A DNA stretch of 64,000 nt, taken from NCBI GenBank assembly GCA_034520365.1, contig JAXHNP010000006.1:1233001-1297000 (forward strand). The letters are read 5' to 3'. Source of the stretch: Desulfobacterales bacterium. Its GTDB lineage: Bacteria; Desulfobacterota; Desulfobacteria; Desulfobacterales; Desulfosalsimonadaceae. The position numbers and the translations under genes were made by a program. The notes under the pieces are model-generated. The model made no database searches. It was not told the origin of the DNA and was given only the letters and a program-made list of their open reading frames with translations. The first letter of the stretch is position 1. The number at the start of each line of letters is the position of its first letter. Below are positions 7,589 through 15,328 of the stretch, piece by piece.

Positions 7589-9091
7589 TTATTCGGCAAA
7601 TACGACCGCTTGCGGAAAATCTTTGGCAATCAAGCATTTGAAAAGGTTTAGCCGGTTGAGCTGATTGGTTCCTTCATAGATCTGGAGAAGCTTTGCATCC
7701 CGCAGCATTTTTTCCACCCGGCTGCTGTGGCGCAGCCCGTGCTGGCCCATAAGTTCTAGCGCCATTTGGCAGTTACGGATACCTATGTCGGTGGCGCAGA
7801 ATTTGCTGAGTGACCCCCAACCGGAGGTTCGGTGAATCTCTTCGTCGGTTTGGCCGTCCAGCTGAATTTTCCGAAAGGTCTTTGTCATAAATGGTTTTTC
7901 CGTTATTGGCGCAATTACCTTGTCGAAGAATTTGGCGGGCATCAGCTTGTAGTAGTAATACATGGGCTTTCTCTGAAGTTCCCGGAAAGCGCCGTACAGG
8001 CCATTGGCGTAATTGGCCTCAACATAGGTCAGGCGGGCGATCATAACATTTTTAAGCATTTCGGCCAGCATGCACTGGGCCCATTCATGATTGATGAGCA
8101 GTTTGCCGCCGACAGTTGTTTCAGAGGCGAATTTCAAGGCCTCGGCGTAGGCGGCCCGTGCCGCGCCCGTACCGAAAGCCCCCACACCGGCCCGGGTGAC
8201 CGCGACCACGTAATCGATCATCTGCATGGCCGATTCCCGGACCGGACGCTTAAGGAATCGAACCTGATCCGGGTCAAAGCAGATATATTCGTCCGGCACA
8301 AAGCAGTCCTTGAATATCAGTTCGCTGGCCGGACATCCCTTCTGACCCATTTTCCGTTCCATTCGGCCGAAGGAAAATCCCTTGTCGCCGGTTTTTACCG
8401 CCAGGACCACCGTATTTTCAGAGGGTTTGGCCAAATCCGAATACGCGATGACCATGTGCCAGGTGGAGATGTGGCCGTTTGAAATAAATACCTTGGTGCC
8501 GTTAATGTTGTAGCCGCCGGCCACCCTTTCCGCATGGCAGGCAATATTTGCCTTGTCCACCAGGTCAATTTCTTCCACATCCGTTCCGGCACCGGGTTCG
8601 GTAATGGCAAGGGACACCAAACAGGGACTATGGGTTTTTTCGCCATTGGCGACGTCCCGGCAGATTTTATTGATCAGGCGAACGTTTCCCGTGGCGGTGA
8701 GGGTGGAGACGCCAAGATAATGAACGCCGATCAGGTTGGCCATGGCCAGGCACTCTGATGCGATTTCTTCGATAAAATAGGACATGGACGGCATATTCCA
8801 CCCCTTGCCCCCGAATATTTTCGGAATCCACCCCGTATAAAACCCCCACTCATTGGCCTGCTCCACAAAATCCCAGGGAATAAAATCCGGCGATGCCTGC
8901 ATCTTTAAATCAAGCTCCAGGGCATAGGGCCGGACGACCTCCTGATTGAATTTTCTGGCCAGGGCAATAATTTTTTTGGTTTCTCTGCCCATGGTTTTGG
9001 GCTGCTTGGGAATTGAAGGGAGACTGCAAATGCTGTCTTCAAATAAAGGCGGCTTGGCCGAATACTGCTTGATTTCGCTTCTTGAAATCAT
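7589..9091 (-). CDS. Acyl-CoA dehydrogenase
   Basis: A 500-residue FAD enzyme catalysing alpha,beta-dehydrogenation of an acyl-CoA. Family marks include SLAITEPGAGTDVE, MGQKGCPASELIF, the C-terminal ALELMGQHGLRHSS and the catalytic-Glu motif LQIYEGTNQLNRL. It is about 100 residues longer than the classical 380-400 residue enzymes, with extra N-terminal sequence and an insertion of roughly 60 residues before the last domain (AFRELQRKPMYYYYK region). It is co-directional with the acyl-CoA synthetase upstream and the second dehydrogenase downstream, which fits a beta-oxidation-like role. The CoA-thioester substrate is unknown. Confidence 0.9.
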   Translation of the reverse strand: MISRSEIKQYSAKPPLFEDSICSLPSIPKQPKTMGRETKKIIALARKFNQEVVRPYALELDLKMQASPDFIPWDFVEQANEWGFYTGWIPKIFGGKGWNMPSMSYFIEEIASECLAMANLIGVHYLGVSTLTATGNVRLINKICRDVANGEKTHSPCLVSLAITEPGAGTDVEEIDLVDKANIACHAERVAGGYNINGTKVFISNGHISTWHMVIAYSDLAKPSENTVVLAVKTGDKGFSFGRMERKMGQKGCPASELIFKDCFVPDEYICFDPDQVRFLKRPVRESAMQMIDYVVAVTRAGVGAFGTGAARAAYAEALKFASETTVGGKLLINHEWAQCMLAEMLKNVMIARLTYVEANYANGLYGAFRELQRKPMYYYYKLMPAKFFDKVIAPITEKPFMTKTFRKIQLDGQTDEEIHRTSGWGSLSKFCATDIGIRNCQMALELMGQHGLRHSSRVEKMLRDAKLLQIYEGTNQLNRLNLFKCLIAKDFPQAVVFAE

Positions 9092-9111
9092 AGGTGGGGT
9101 CTCCTCTCCGT

Positions 9112-9184
9112 CTTAATCTCCGTCTTAATCTTACTCTTAATCTTACTCTTACTCTTACTCTTAATCTTACTCTTAATCTTAATC
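9112..9184. repeat. Hexanucleotide array CTTAAT/CTTACT
   Basis: About 12 tandem hexamers, mostly CTTAAT and CTTACT with a few CCGTCT-containing variants, fill the spacer between the acyl-CoA synthetase stop and the following dehydrogenase gene, and run into the last codons of the synthetase. Unit size is 6 throughout, so copy-number change would not shift a reading frame if it spread into the gene. No coding or hairpin function is seen. Confidence 0.85.
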
Positions 9185-11314
9185 TTTATTTGCATCATAG
9201 GTATCCGACGTTATGCCCTGGACTTCAAGTTCGCGCTTGATGATCCGGTGGGAGGTGGTTTTGGGAAATTCATCAACAAAGCGCACGTACCGGGGAATCG
9301 CGTATTTCGCAAGTTTTTGGGATAAGAAATCCCTTAATTCCCTGCCGGAAAGGGTGTGTCCGTCTACCAGCTTCACGGCCGCCATGATTTCATCCTCGCT
9401 CATTTCCGAAGGCACCGCATAGACGGCGACGTCTTCAACGGCCGGATGCTTCATAATCACGTGCTCGACTTCGTAGGCGGACACATTTTCACCTGATTTA
9501 CGCATGGATTCGGTGTTTCTGCCCACGAAATAGACGAATCCCTCCGCATCCTGCCGGACCAGGTCGCCGGTATAGAGCCACCCATCTTTTGCTTTTTCCA
9601 TGGAAGCTTCTTCGTTTTTGTAATATTCCACGCGGCTGCCGCCGGTTTTAACCTTGAACAGCAATTCGCCGGTCTCTCCGGTCGGCACTTCCGCACCGCT
9701 GTCATCCACGATTTTTATGTCGCCCGCCCGGTTCGGCTTGCCAAGAGACCCGACCGGCGCCGTACCCAGGTTCATGATGCCCTTGCCGCCGCCGTCCACT
9801 GCACCGTAGCCTTCATAGAGGGTCACCCCGAATCGCTTTTCAAACGGCTCCCACATATCCGCCGGGCATGCAGCGGAAAATACGCAGCGGACGTTGTTCT
9901 GCCGGTCGGTTTCTTTTTCCGGCTGCTTCATGAGAATCGGGATGATGGAGCCGATGGTATTGAAAATGGTGGCGTCATAGGCCCGGATCTGATCCCAGAA
10001 CCGGCTGGCGGAGAATTTTCTGGAAAGCGCGACCGTGGCTTTTCGCGCCAGGGACATGGTGGTGGTGATCAAGAGGGCATTGCCGTGGCACAGGGGGAGG
10101 CAGGTATAATAGACGTCATCTTCTTTTAGCAGCACCTGGGCATAAAACATAAGAAGGCGCACAGAAGATGTTTTGTAGCGATATACCACCCCCTTGGGCC
10201 GTCCGGTGGTCCCTGAGGTATAAATGATCAGGCACATGTCCTCCGGGTTATAGCCAATTCCCGGATTGTCCGGAGTCACGGCATAGGCCTGGCTTAATGA
10301 AATATAATGATCGGGCACCCCAAATCCGGCCGCCGCTTTTTCAATATCATCGACAATAAATTTGGAAACTTTATCAAGGGGATCGGATATGTTTTCAACC
10401 GAAGAGATGAGTTCCGCATCTGCGGCCAGCATCTGGATGTCACTGTGGTTGATCAGGTAGGCCAGGCCTTCCCCCTTAAGCTCCGGGTTCATGGGCACCA
10501 GGTACATCCCGATTGTCTGGGCGCCGAAAAACAAGTCAAGGAACCGGGGGGAGTTTTTCATATAAATACCCAGCCCCACTCCCTTGCCCCCGCCGTTGGC
10601 CAGCAGGAAATTGGCCACCCGGTTGGCATTCTCATTCATCTGCCGGTAGGTGAATGTTTCGTCCTCATATAAAAGAAATTTTTTCTCCGGCACCTGCCGG
10701 GCCCGCGATTCCAGAAGTTCCGCCCAGGACAGATCGCTGGATTCCTTTCGCCACTTGGCGGAAATGTTTCTAATAAATCGACCTTCGCGGATATCATCGG
10801 CCGTCATGCGAACAGCCCCGGTAAGGGCTGCGCGCAATAGCTGCACGCGGCGCAATTTCAATTTGCGCACATCCGTTTTTGGCGTTTCCCCGCCGCCGGG
10901 CTTTACTGCTCTTTCCTGTGACTTTTCAGTGGAAGTTTCACCGGCAGGGGGGATCAGGTGCGCATCATACTGTTTGGGAAAAGTCAGATCCTGGGTCTGG
11001 GTCAGGCGCTGGTAGAAGTATCCCGGGTTAAACGGGCGCTTGATGGAAATAGCCTCCTCCGGGCATGCTGTCACACAGCAGCCGCAGGCAATGCACTCGG
11101 TGATGCCGGGATAGGAATAAATCAGCCGCGGCATGCCGCTGCGCCAGGCGCCCGGCCCCTTTTCGATCTGAATGGAGCGGGCAGGGCAGATAAATGAGCA
11201 GATACCGCATTGCTTGCATTTTTCATTGTCAAACAAAAGCAGACCGGTCTGCATATCCTGCGGGTTATTGTAATCGGGAATTCTTGTCCACCGGGTGACG
11301 TTTGCGTCTGCCAT
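9179..11314 (-). CDS. Two-[4Fe-4S] ferredoxin fused to AMP-forming acyl-CoA synthetase
   Basis: A 711-residue fusion. Residues 1-110 contain two ferredoxin cluster motifs, CKQCGICSFICP and CIACGCCVTACP. From about residue 190 onward is an ANL-superfamily synthetase with the P-loop IIYTSGTTGRPKGV, the GYGAVDG core motif, YTGDLVRQD and the hinge before GRNTESMRKSGENV. It should activate a carboxylic acid with ATP and CoA; the fused ferredoxin suggests electrons pass through the same polypeptide or that it docks with a redox partner. An upstream ATG exists at 11434, but the start at 11314 has a GGGGAG site and begins 1 base after the nitroreductase stop, so it is preferred. Domain order resembles fatty-acid or bile-acid-type ligases. 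Confidence 0.88.
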   Translation of the reverse strand: MADANVTRWTRIPDYNNPQDMQTGLLLFDNEKCKQCGICSFICPARSIQIEKGPGAWRSGMPRLIYSYPGITECIACGCCVTACPEEAISIKRPFNPGYFYQRLTQTQDLTFPKQYDAHLIPPAGETSTEKSQERAVKPGGGETPKTDVRKLKLRRVQLLRAALTGAVRMTADDIREGRFIRNISAKWRKESSDLSWAELLESRARQVPEKKFLLYEDETFTYRQMNENANRVANFLLANGGGKGVGLGIYMKNSPRFLDLFFGAQTIGMYLVPMNPELKGEGLAYLINHSDIQMLAADAELISSVENISDPLDKVSKFIVDDIEKAAAGFGVPDHYISLSQAYAVTPDNPGIGYNPEDMCLIIYTSGTTGRPKGVVYRYKTSSVRLLMFYAQVLLKEDDVYYTCLPLCHGNALLITTTMSLARKATVALSRKFSASRFWDQIRAYDATIFNTIGSIIPILMKQPEKETDRQNNVRCVFSAACPADMWEPFEKRFGVTLYEGYGAVDGGGKGIMNLGTAPVGSLGKPNRAGDIKIVDDSGAEVPTGETGELLFKVKTGGSRVEYYKNEEASMEKAKDGWLYTGDLVRQDAEGFVYFVGRNTESMRKSGENVSAYEVEHVIMKHPAVEDVAVYAVPSEMSEDEIMAAVKLVDGHTLSGRELRDFLSQKLAKYAIPRYVRFVDEFPKTTSHRIIKRELEVQGITSDTYDANKD

Positions 11315-11315
11315 T

Positions 11316-12053
11316 TTACTCCCCCTGTCTTTCAATTCTCGGGTGATCGGACATGCCTCCCTCGTACCACTCAACTTTCTGCACCTCCCGCGGCACCTGG
11401 CCGTCGGACTCGACTTTCGGCCACCCAACGGCAAGGCAGTTGTTCAGTTTGTAGGGATATTTGACGCCAAAGAATTTTTTCCATTTCCGCTCATACATGA
11501 GCAGCTTGATCAATCCGATCCAGCAGGTGGCCGCGCCCATGCTGTGGGATGCAAGCACCATATTCTGACCGCAGATGCCGCTGTCAGTGGCCGGGGAGGA
11601 GACCCCGCGCTTGTCTTCGAACAGCAGAATCAGGGTGGGCGCATGATGGAAGATCGGCGCCCGGTCCTTTGCAACGGCCGCCAGCAAACCGAATGGCACG
11701 GGATGGAGTTCATTGTGCCGAAGCCGGATAAAAAATTTGGATATGGGTTTTAAAAAGAGCTGCCGCATGCGGCTCCGGGTATAGTCGAGCACGAACATCA
11801 TTCGTTTGCAGGTTTTGACGGCATCCTGCTCCATTGCCGCAAGAATCTCCGGGTTTTTTACCACAGCGAACCGCCATGGCTGGGAATTCCCGGCTGACGG
11901 CGCAAAGCGGCCGGCTTCCAGAATCCGGCGGATCATGTAGTCCGGAATGGGCTCATTTTTAAAAGCCCGCGTGCTTCGGCGGCTGAGGATAACCTTTTCT
12001 ACCTCAGTCCATGGCATCTCAAAGGAGATATCCCTGGCGGCGGATGTATTCAT
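11316..12053 (-). CDS. Nitroreductase-family FMN protein
   Basis: A 245-residue nitroreductase-fold protein. The N-terminal FMN phosphate motif SRRSTRAF is followed by GRFAPSAGNSQPWRF, both diagnostic, and a C-terminal strand gives NNCLAVGWPKV. Family members reduce nitro groups, quinones or enoates with NAD(P)H, or act in flavin chemistry. The start overlaps the stop of the TetR gene by 4 bases, and its stop sits 1 base before the acyl-CoA synthetase start, so it is embedded in the acyl-CoA operon and may act on a pathway intermediate. There is no signal peptide. Confidence 0.85.
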   Translation of the reverse strand: MNTSAARDISFEMPWTEVEKVILSRRSTRAFKNEPIPDYMIRRILEAGRFAPSAGNSQPWRFAVVKNPEILAAMEQDAVKTCKRMMFVLDYTRSRMRQLFLKPISKFFIRLRHNELHPVPFGLLAAVAKDRAPIFHHAPTLILLFEDKRGVSSPATDSGICGQNMVLASHSMGAATCWIGLIKLLMYERKWKKFFGVKYPYKLNNCLAVGWPKVESDGQVPREVQKVEWYEGGMSDHPRIERQGE

Positions 12054-12667
12054 GTGATTCGTCCTCCATGCTGCTGGTTTTTTGCAAAATAGGCGTCTTC
12101 AAAATATGCCATTGATTTTTTGATGTTTTCAATGCCGAAGGCGTCCAGCCGGTTGTTGACGGCAAGGGTAGATACAAGCATGATTTTACCAAGCATCTCC
12201 CATGATATGACCGCCGGGTCGAATGCCTGATCGAAAAACCCGCGGGCCTGGTCCCGGGCCAGGTTGTCCTTGTTAAATTCGTGGAATGCCATACAGCACT
12301 CGATCCCTTTTTCGCGGATCTGGGGGTCGATGGCGAACATGGCCTTCAGGATACAGGCAAACATGTTGACTTCAGGGCTCTGGATGCGCTGCAGGTATTG
12401 GCCGGTCAACTCGCGGATGATACTTTTGTGCTGATTCTCCGGCTGAAAAACCGGATTCTCCCGGTAAATTTGCAGGCGATAGTCAATGAGATAATCCAGG
12501 GTGGCGAGCTGGAGTTCGGTTTTACTCGAAAAATGGCGGTAAATCATTGCCTCGTTCACCCCCGCCGCTTTGGCGATGAGGGCGGTGGTGGCCTGGTCGT
12601 AGTTCAGCCGGGCCACCACTTCGATAGTGGCATCAATTAGCGATTGCCGGCGTTCCTCTGCAGTCAT
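12050..12667 (-). CDS. TetR-family transcriptional regulator
   Basis: A 205-residue regulator with the helix-turn-helix at about residues 5-55: RRQSLIDATIEVVARL, then TTALIAKAAGVNEAMIYRHF, the TetR signature. The C-terminal helical domain is the ligand-binding and dimerisation part. A longer frame begins at 12823, inside the thiolase gene, but the ATG at 12667 follows the thiolase stop by 4 bases and starts directly ahead of the DNA-binding domain, so it is chosen. Its likely operator is the palindrome at 14043-14060. Regulators of this type often bind acyl-CoA or the pathway substrate; that is inference here. Confidence 0.85.
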   Translation of the reverse strand: MTAEERRQSLIDATIEVVARLNYDQATTALIAKAAGVNEAMIYRHFSSKTELQLATLDYLIDYRLQIYRENPVFQPENQHKSIIRELTGQYLQRIQSPEVNMFACILKAMFAIDPQIREKGIECCMAFHEFNKDNLARDQARGFFDQAFDPAVISWEMLGKIMLVSTLAVNNRLDAFGIENIKKSMAYFEDAYFAKNQQHGGRIT

Positions 12668-12671
12668 TCGT

Positions 12672-13922
12672 TTATTTGTCAAGCGATGCCCTTTCCAGAA
12701 CATGGATACACATGGCCGCCTCCCCGGCGCCGATAGTGCCGCCGCCATTTTCAGCCAGAGCGATTTTGGGGTTCCGGACCTGGCGCTTCCCGGCTTCTCC
12801 CCGAAGCTGGGCGGCGAGTTCATAAATCTGGGCCAGACCGGATGCGCCGATGGGATGTCCGCGGGAGAGCAAGCCGCCGCTTGGATTTACGGGAAGCTTT
12901 CCGTTTAGGGCCGTCGCTCCGTTTTCGGCAAAAATGCCGCCTTCCCCTTCGGGACAAAACCCCAGTTTTTCCGTCTGATAGAGTTCGCCAAAGGCGGTGG
13001 CGTCATGGACTTCGGCCACATTTATATCTTCCGGTCCCAGTCCGGCCATTTCATAAGCCGCTCGGGCAGCCCGCTCGGAAATGGTGTTTTCGGTCCAGGC
13101 GCCGGATCGCAAAACAGAGGCCCGGATCAAGATCGCCCGGGACGCGGGATGCGCTTTTAAAAATTTGTCCGAGCACAATATCGCGGCAGCCGTGCCGTCG
13201 CCCACGGGCGAGCACATGGCCCGGGTCAGGGGGTGGGCGACCTCATAATCGGCGAGCACCTGCTCTACGGTCTGGGGAAAGGTATATTGAGCCAGCGGGT
13301 TCAGGGTAGAGTTGTTGTGTGCCTTGGCGGCAATCACCGCCAGCTGCCGCTGGGTCGATCCGTATTCCTTCATGTGTTTTCGGGCACCCATGGCGTAGAA
13401 ATCCATGAATACGGAGTGCCCTTCTTTTTTTTCTTTGCTTTTGCCGGATTGGCTCTCTGCCCCGGCTTTTCGCCGCGCTTCCTGCTTCATCTGCTCGATA
13501 TACTGGGTGGTCACTTCCACGTCAGTGCCGGACAGGAAACCTTTCATCATGAGTTTTCGGTCTTCGCTGTAGACTTTTTCGGTACCGATGGCCAATACGC
13601 AGTCGTAGAGACCGGCTTTTATGGCTGTCCATGCCCCGTGGAGGGCGGTGCTCGCGGATGCGCAGGCATTTTCGACGTTGGTAATGGGAATTTTATCAAG
13701 TCCGTTCGCAGACAGGGCGACCTGTCCCCGAATGCAATGCTGGAAGCTGTTCATCCCCCAGCCGGTGTTGGAAAACCAGGCTGCCTGGATATCCGCCGCT
13801 GAAAGATTCGCGTCTTTTAACACCGCTTTAAGGGATTCACCGGTCAATTCCTTGATGCTTTTATCCAGGTATTTGCCGAATTTGTTCATTGCGGCGCCGA
13901 TAATGTAGACATTGTTACTCAT
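12672..13922 (-). CDS. Thiolase, SCP-x/lipid-transfer type
   Basis: A 416-residue thiolase-fold enzyme. The nucleophilic Cys lies in NVENACASASTALHG, and the C-terminal region has NPSGGLLSRGHPIGASG and ENGGGTIGAGEA. The HDATAFGE motif (HDxF/A-type) and CSPVGDGTAAAIL mark the SCP2-thiolase (SCP-x) subfamily, common in sterol and branched side-chain degradation, rather than the classical FadA type. It would cleave a 3-ketoacyl-CoA, or act as an aldolase partner. It is the first gene of the minus-strand operon and diverges from the glycyl radical enzyme operon across a 376-base gap. Confidence 0.88.
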   Translation of the reverse strand: MSNNVYIIGAAMNKFGKYLDKSIKELTGESLKAVLKDANLSAADIQAAWFSNTGWGMNSFQHCIRGQVALSANGLDKIPITNVENACASASTALHGAWTAIKAGLYDCVLAIGTEKVYSEDRKLMMKGFLSGTDVEVTTQYIEQMKQEARRKAGAESQSGKSKEKKEGHSVFMDFYAMGARKHMKEYGSTQRQLAVIAAKAHNNSTLNPLAQYTFPQTVEQVLADYEVAHPLTRAMCSPVGDGTAAAILCSDKFLKAHPASRAILIRASVLRSGAWTENTISERAARAAYEMAGLGPEDINVAEVHDATAFGELYQTEKLGFCPEGEGGIFAENGATALNGKLPVNPSGGLLSRGHPIGASGLAQIYELAAQLRGEAGKRQVRNPKIALAENGGGTIGAGEAAMCIHVLERASLDK

Positions 13923-14042
13923 CGCAGAGCCTCAGTAAAATAATCTTGGGTTTCCATAACTTAATGTAAAAATTATATTTTCAAAAATTTGAAACGCTCA
14001 ATTTAGGTGAAATATAGAATGTATTGGCGAATCGGAATAATG

Positions 14043-14060
14043 TAAGTAAGTATTTACTTA
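14043..14060. promoter_or_regulatory. Candidate TetR operator in the divergent intergenic region 13923-14298
   Basis: TAAGTAA-GTAT-TTACTTA is a perfect 7-bp inverted repeat with a 4-bp spacer, the size and symmetry bound by many TetR regulators. It lies 120 bases upstream of the thiolase start and 240 bases upstream of the activase start, in an AT-rich 376-base gap between divergent operons. The gap has no other gene. The TetR protein encoded in the minus operon is the obvious candidate ligand. Confidence 0.6.
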
Positions 14061-14298
14061 GTTTGCATTTTAAATAAAATCAAGTTAAAAATTTCAATAT
14101 CTGGAAAATTTTGCCTTAAAAATATTGTTTGGTTTTTGGATAAATAACGGCTATTAATAGGAATTAATTGCCGGCACCAATAACACGCACGCTGCTCGAT
14201 TACATGCATGTGGCGCCGATAACGCTTAAGGAAAGGCTGATCGATAGCATGATGGGCGGTTTTCAGGCGGCCATTTACGCGCATGAAGGGAGCATTGC

Positions 14299-15216
14299 TT
14301 GAAACAGCCGCTGATACTCGAAATCAAAGGAAATGCCCTGGATGACGGCCCGGGCATCCGCTCCGTGGTATTTTTTAAGGGCTGCCCGCTCTCCTGCTTG
14401 TGGTGTCATAACCCGGAAAGCAAGCGCATGGGGATGGAGATCGGGTTTGAGGCCAAGACCTGCGTGGGATGCGATACCTGCATCAGCCTGTGTCCCGAAA
14501 AGGCCCTGTCCCGGGAAAACCCGTTTTTTATCGACCGCGATGTCTGCACCCTGTGCTTTGCGTGCGTGGATGCCTGTCCCTCGGGTGCGCTCTCGCGCAT
14601 CGGAACCCATATGAGCGTTGAAGAAATCGCGGAGCAGGTGCTTCGGGATAAGCCCTTTTACGACACCTCGGGCGGCGGGGTGACGCTTTCCGGGGGCGAG
14701 CCCGCCCTTTTCACGGGGTTTGCCGGCGAACTGGCGGCCGGGCTTAAGGCGGGCGGCATCCACATTCTGCTTGAAACCTGCGGCCTCTTCGATCTCGCCG
14801 GGTTTGATGAAGCGCTTTATCCGTACCTGGATCTCATCTACTTTGATATCAAGCTGATGGACGCAGTGCTTCACGCCCGGTATTGCGGGGTTTCCAACGA
14901 GATAATTCTTAACAATTTCAGGGCATTGCATACCCGGGCCAGAAACGGCGGCGTTCCGGTTGTGCCGCGAACCCCTCTGATCCCCGGCATTACGGACACC
15001 CCGGAAAATATCCATGCGATTGTGGATTTTCTATCATCCTGCGGCGTTTGCGAGGCGCGGCTCCTTCCCTACCATCCCCTATGGCAGGAGAAAAATGAAA
15101 AGATCGGGATTTCCATGGAAAAAGACCGTGCGCCGGAGATGGATAAATGGCTGGACCGCAACGTCCTTTATGAATGCCGACAGGTATTTGAGACCGCCGG
15201 CATCGCATTAACTTAA
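14299..15216 (+). CDS. Glycyl radical enzyme activating enzyme (radical SAM)
   Basis: A 305-residue radical-SAM activase that installs the glycyl radical on the enzyme encoded next. The SAM-cluster motif CPLSCLWC has C29, C33 and C36. An inserted pair of ferredoxin-like clusters follows: CVGCDTCISLCP (C55-C65) and CTLCFACVDACP (C83-C93), as in activases of the benzylsuccinate synthase, glycerol dehydratase and choline lyase groups but not in PflA. GGGVTLSGGEP is the SAM-binding strand. The start is TTG at 14299 with GAAGGGA upstream; there is no in-frame ATG near it. It is separated from the glycyl radical enzyme by 112 bases that include one REP-like unit at 15225-15275. Confidence 0.93.
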   Translation: MKQPLILEIKGNALDDGPGIRSVVFFKGCPLSCLWCHNPESKRMGMEIGFEAKTCVGCDTCISLCPEKALSRENPFFIDRDVCTLCFACVDACPSGALSRIGTHMSVEEIAEQVLRDKPFYDTSGGGVTLSGGEPALFTGFAGELAAGLKAGGIHILLETCGLFDLAGFDEALYPYLDLIYFDIKLMDAVLHARYCGVSNEIILNNFRALHTRARNGGVPVVPRTPLIPGITDTPENIHAIVDFLSSCGVCEARLLPYHPLWQEKNEKIGISMEKDRAPEMDKWLDRNVLYECRQVFETAGIALT

Positions 15217-15224
15217 GGTTGCCA

Positions 15225-15275
15225 TCAATCTCCTTCTCCCTTTGGGAGGAAGGCTGGGATGAGGGGAAAAATGGC
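15225..15275. repeat. Single copy of the CTTCTCCC...GGGATGAGGGG repeat
   Basis: This short element, CTCCTTCTCCCTTTGGGAG followed by GGCTGGGATGAGGGG, lies between the activase and glycyl radical enzyme genes. The same unit occurs four times in tandem at 40.86-41.01 kb. It can fold on CTCCC/GGGAG. A role in mRNA stability or differential expression is possible but not shown. Confidence 0.6.
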
Positions 15276-15328
15276 TTAAGTTAACGGCATCGCCGTTTAA
15301 TTAAATTTTAAACAAGGGAGGTCCCCCC

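Noticed and set aside
14054-14284. A 76-codon minus-strand frame in the divergent intergenic region
   Set aside because: No ribosome binding site, no domain pattern, and it overlaps the operator-like palindrome.
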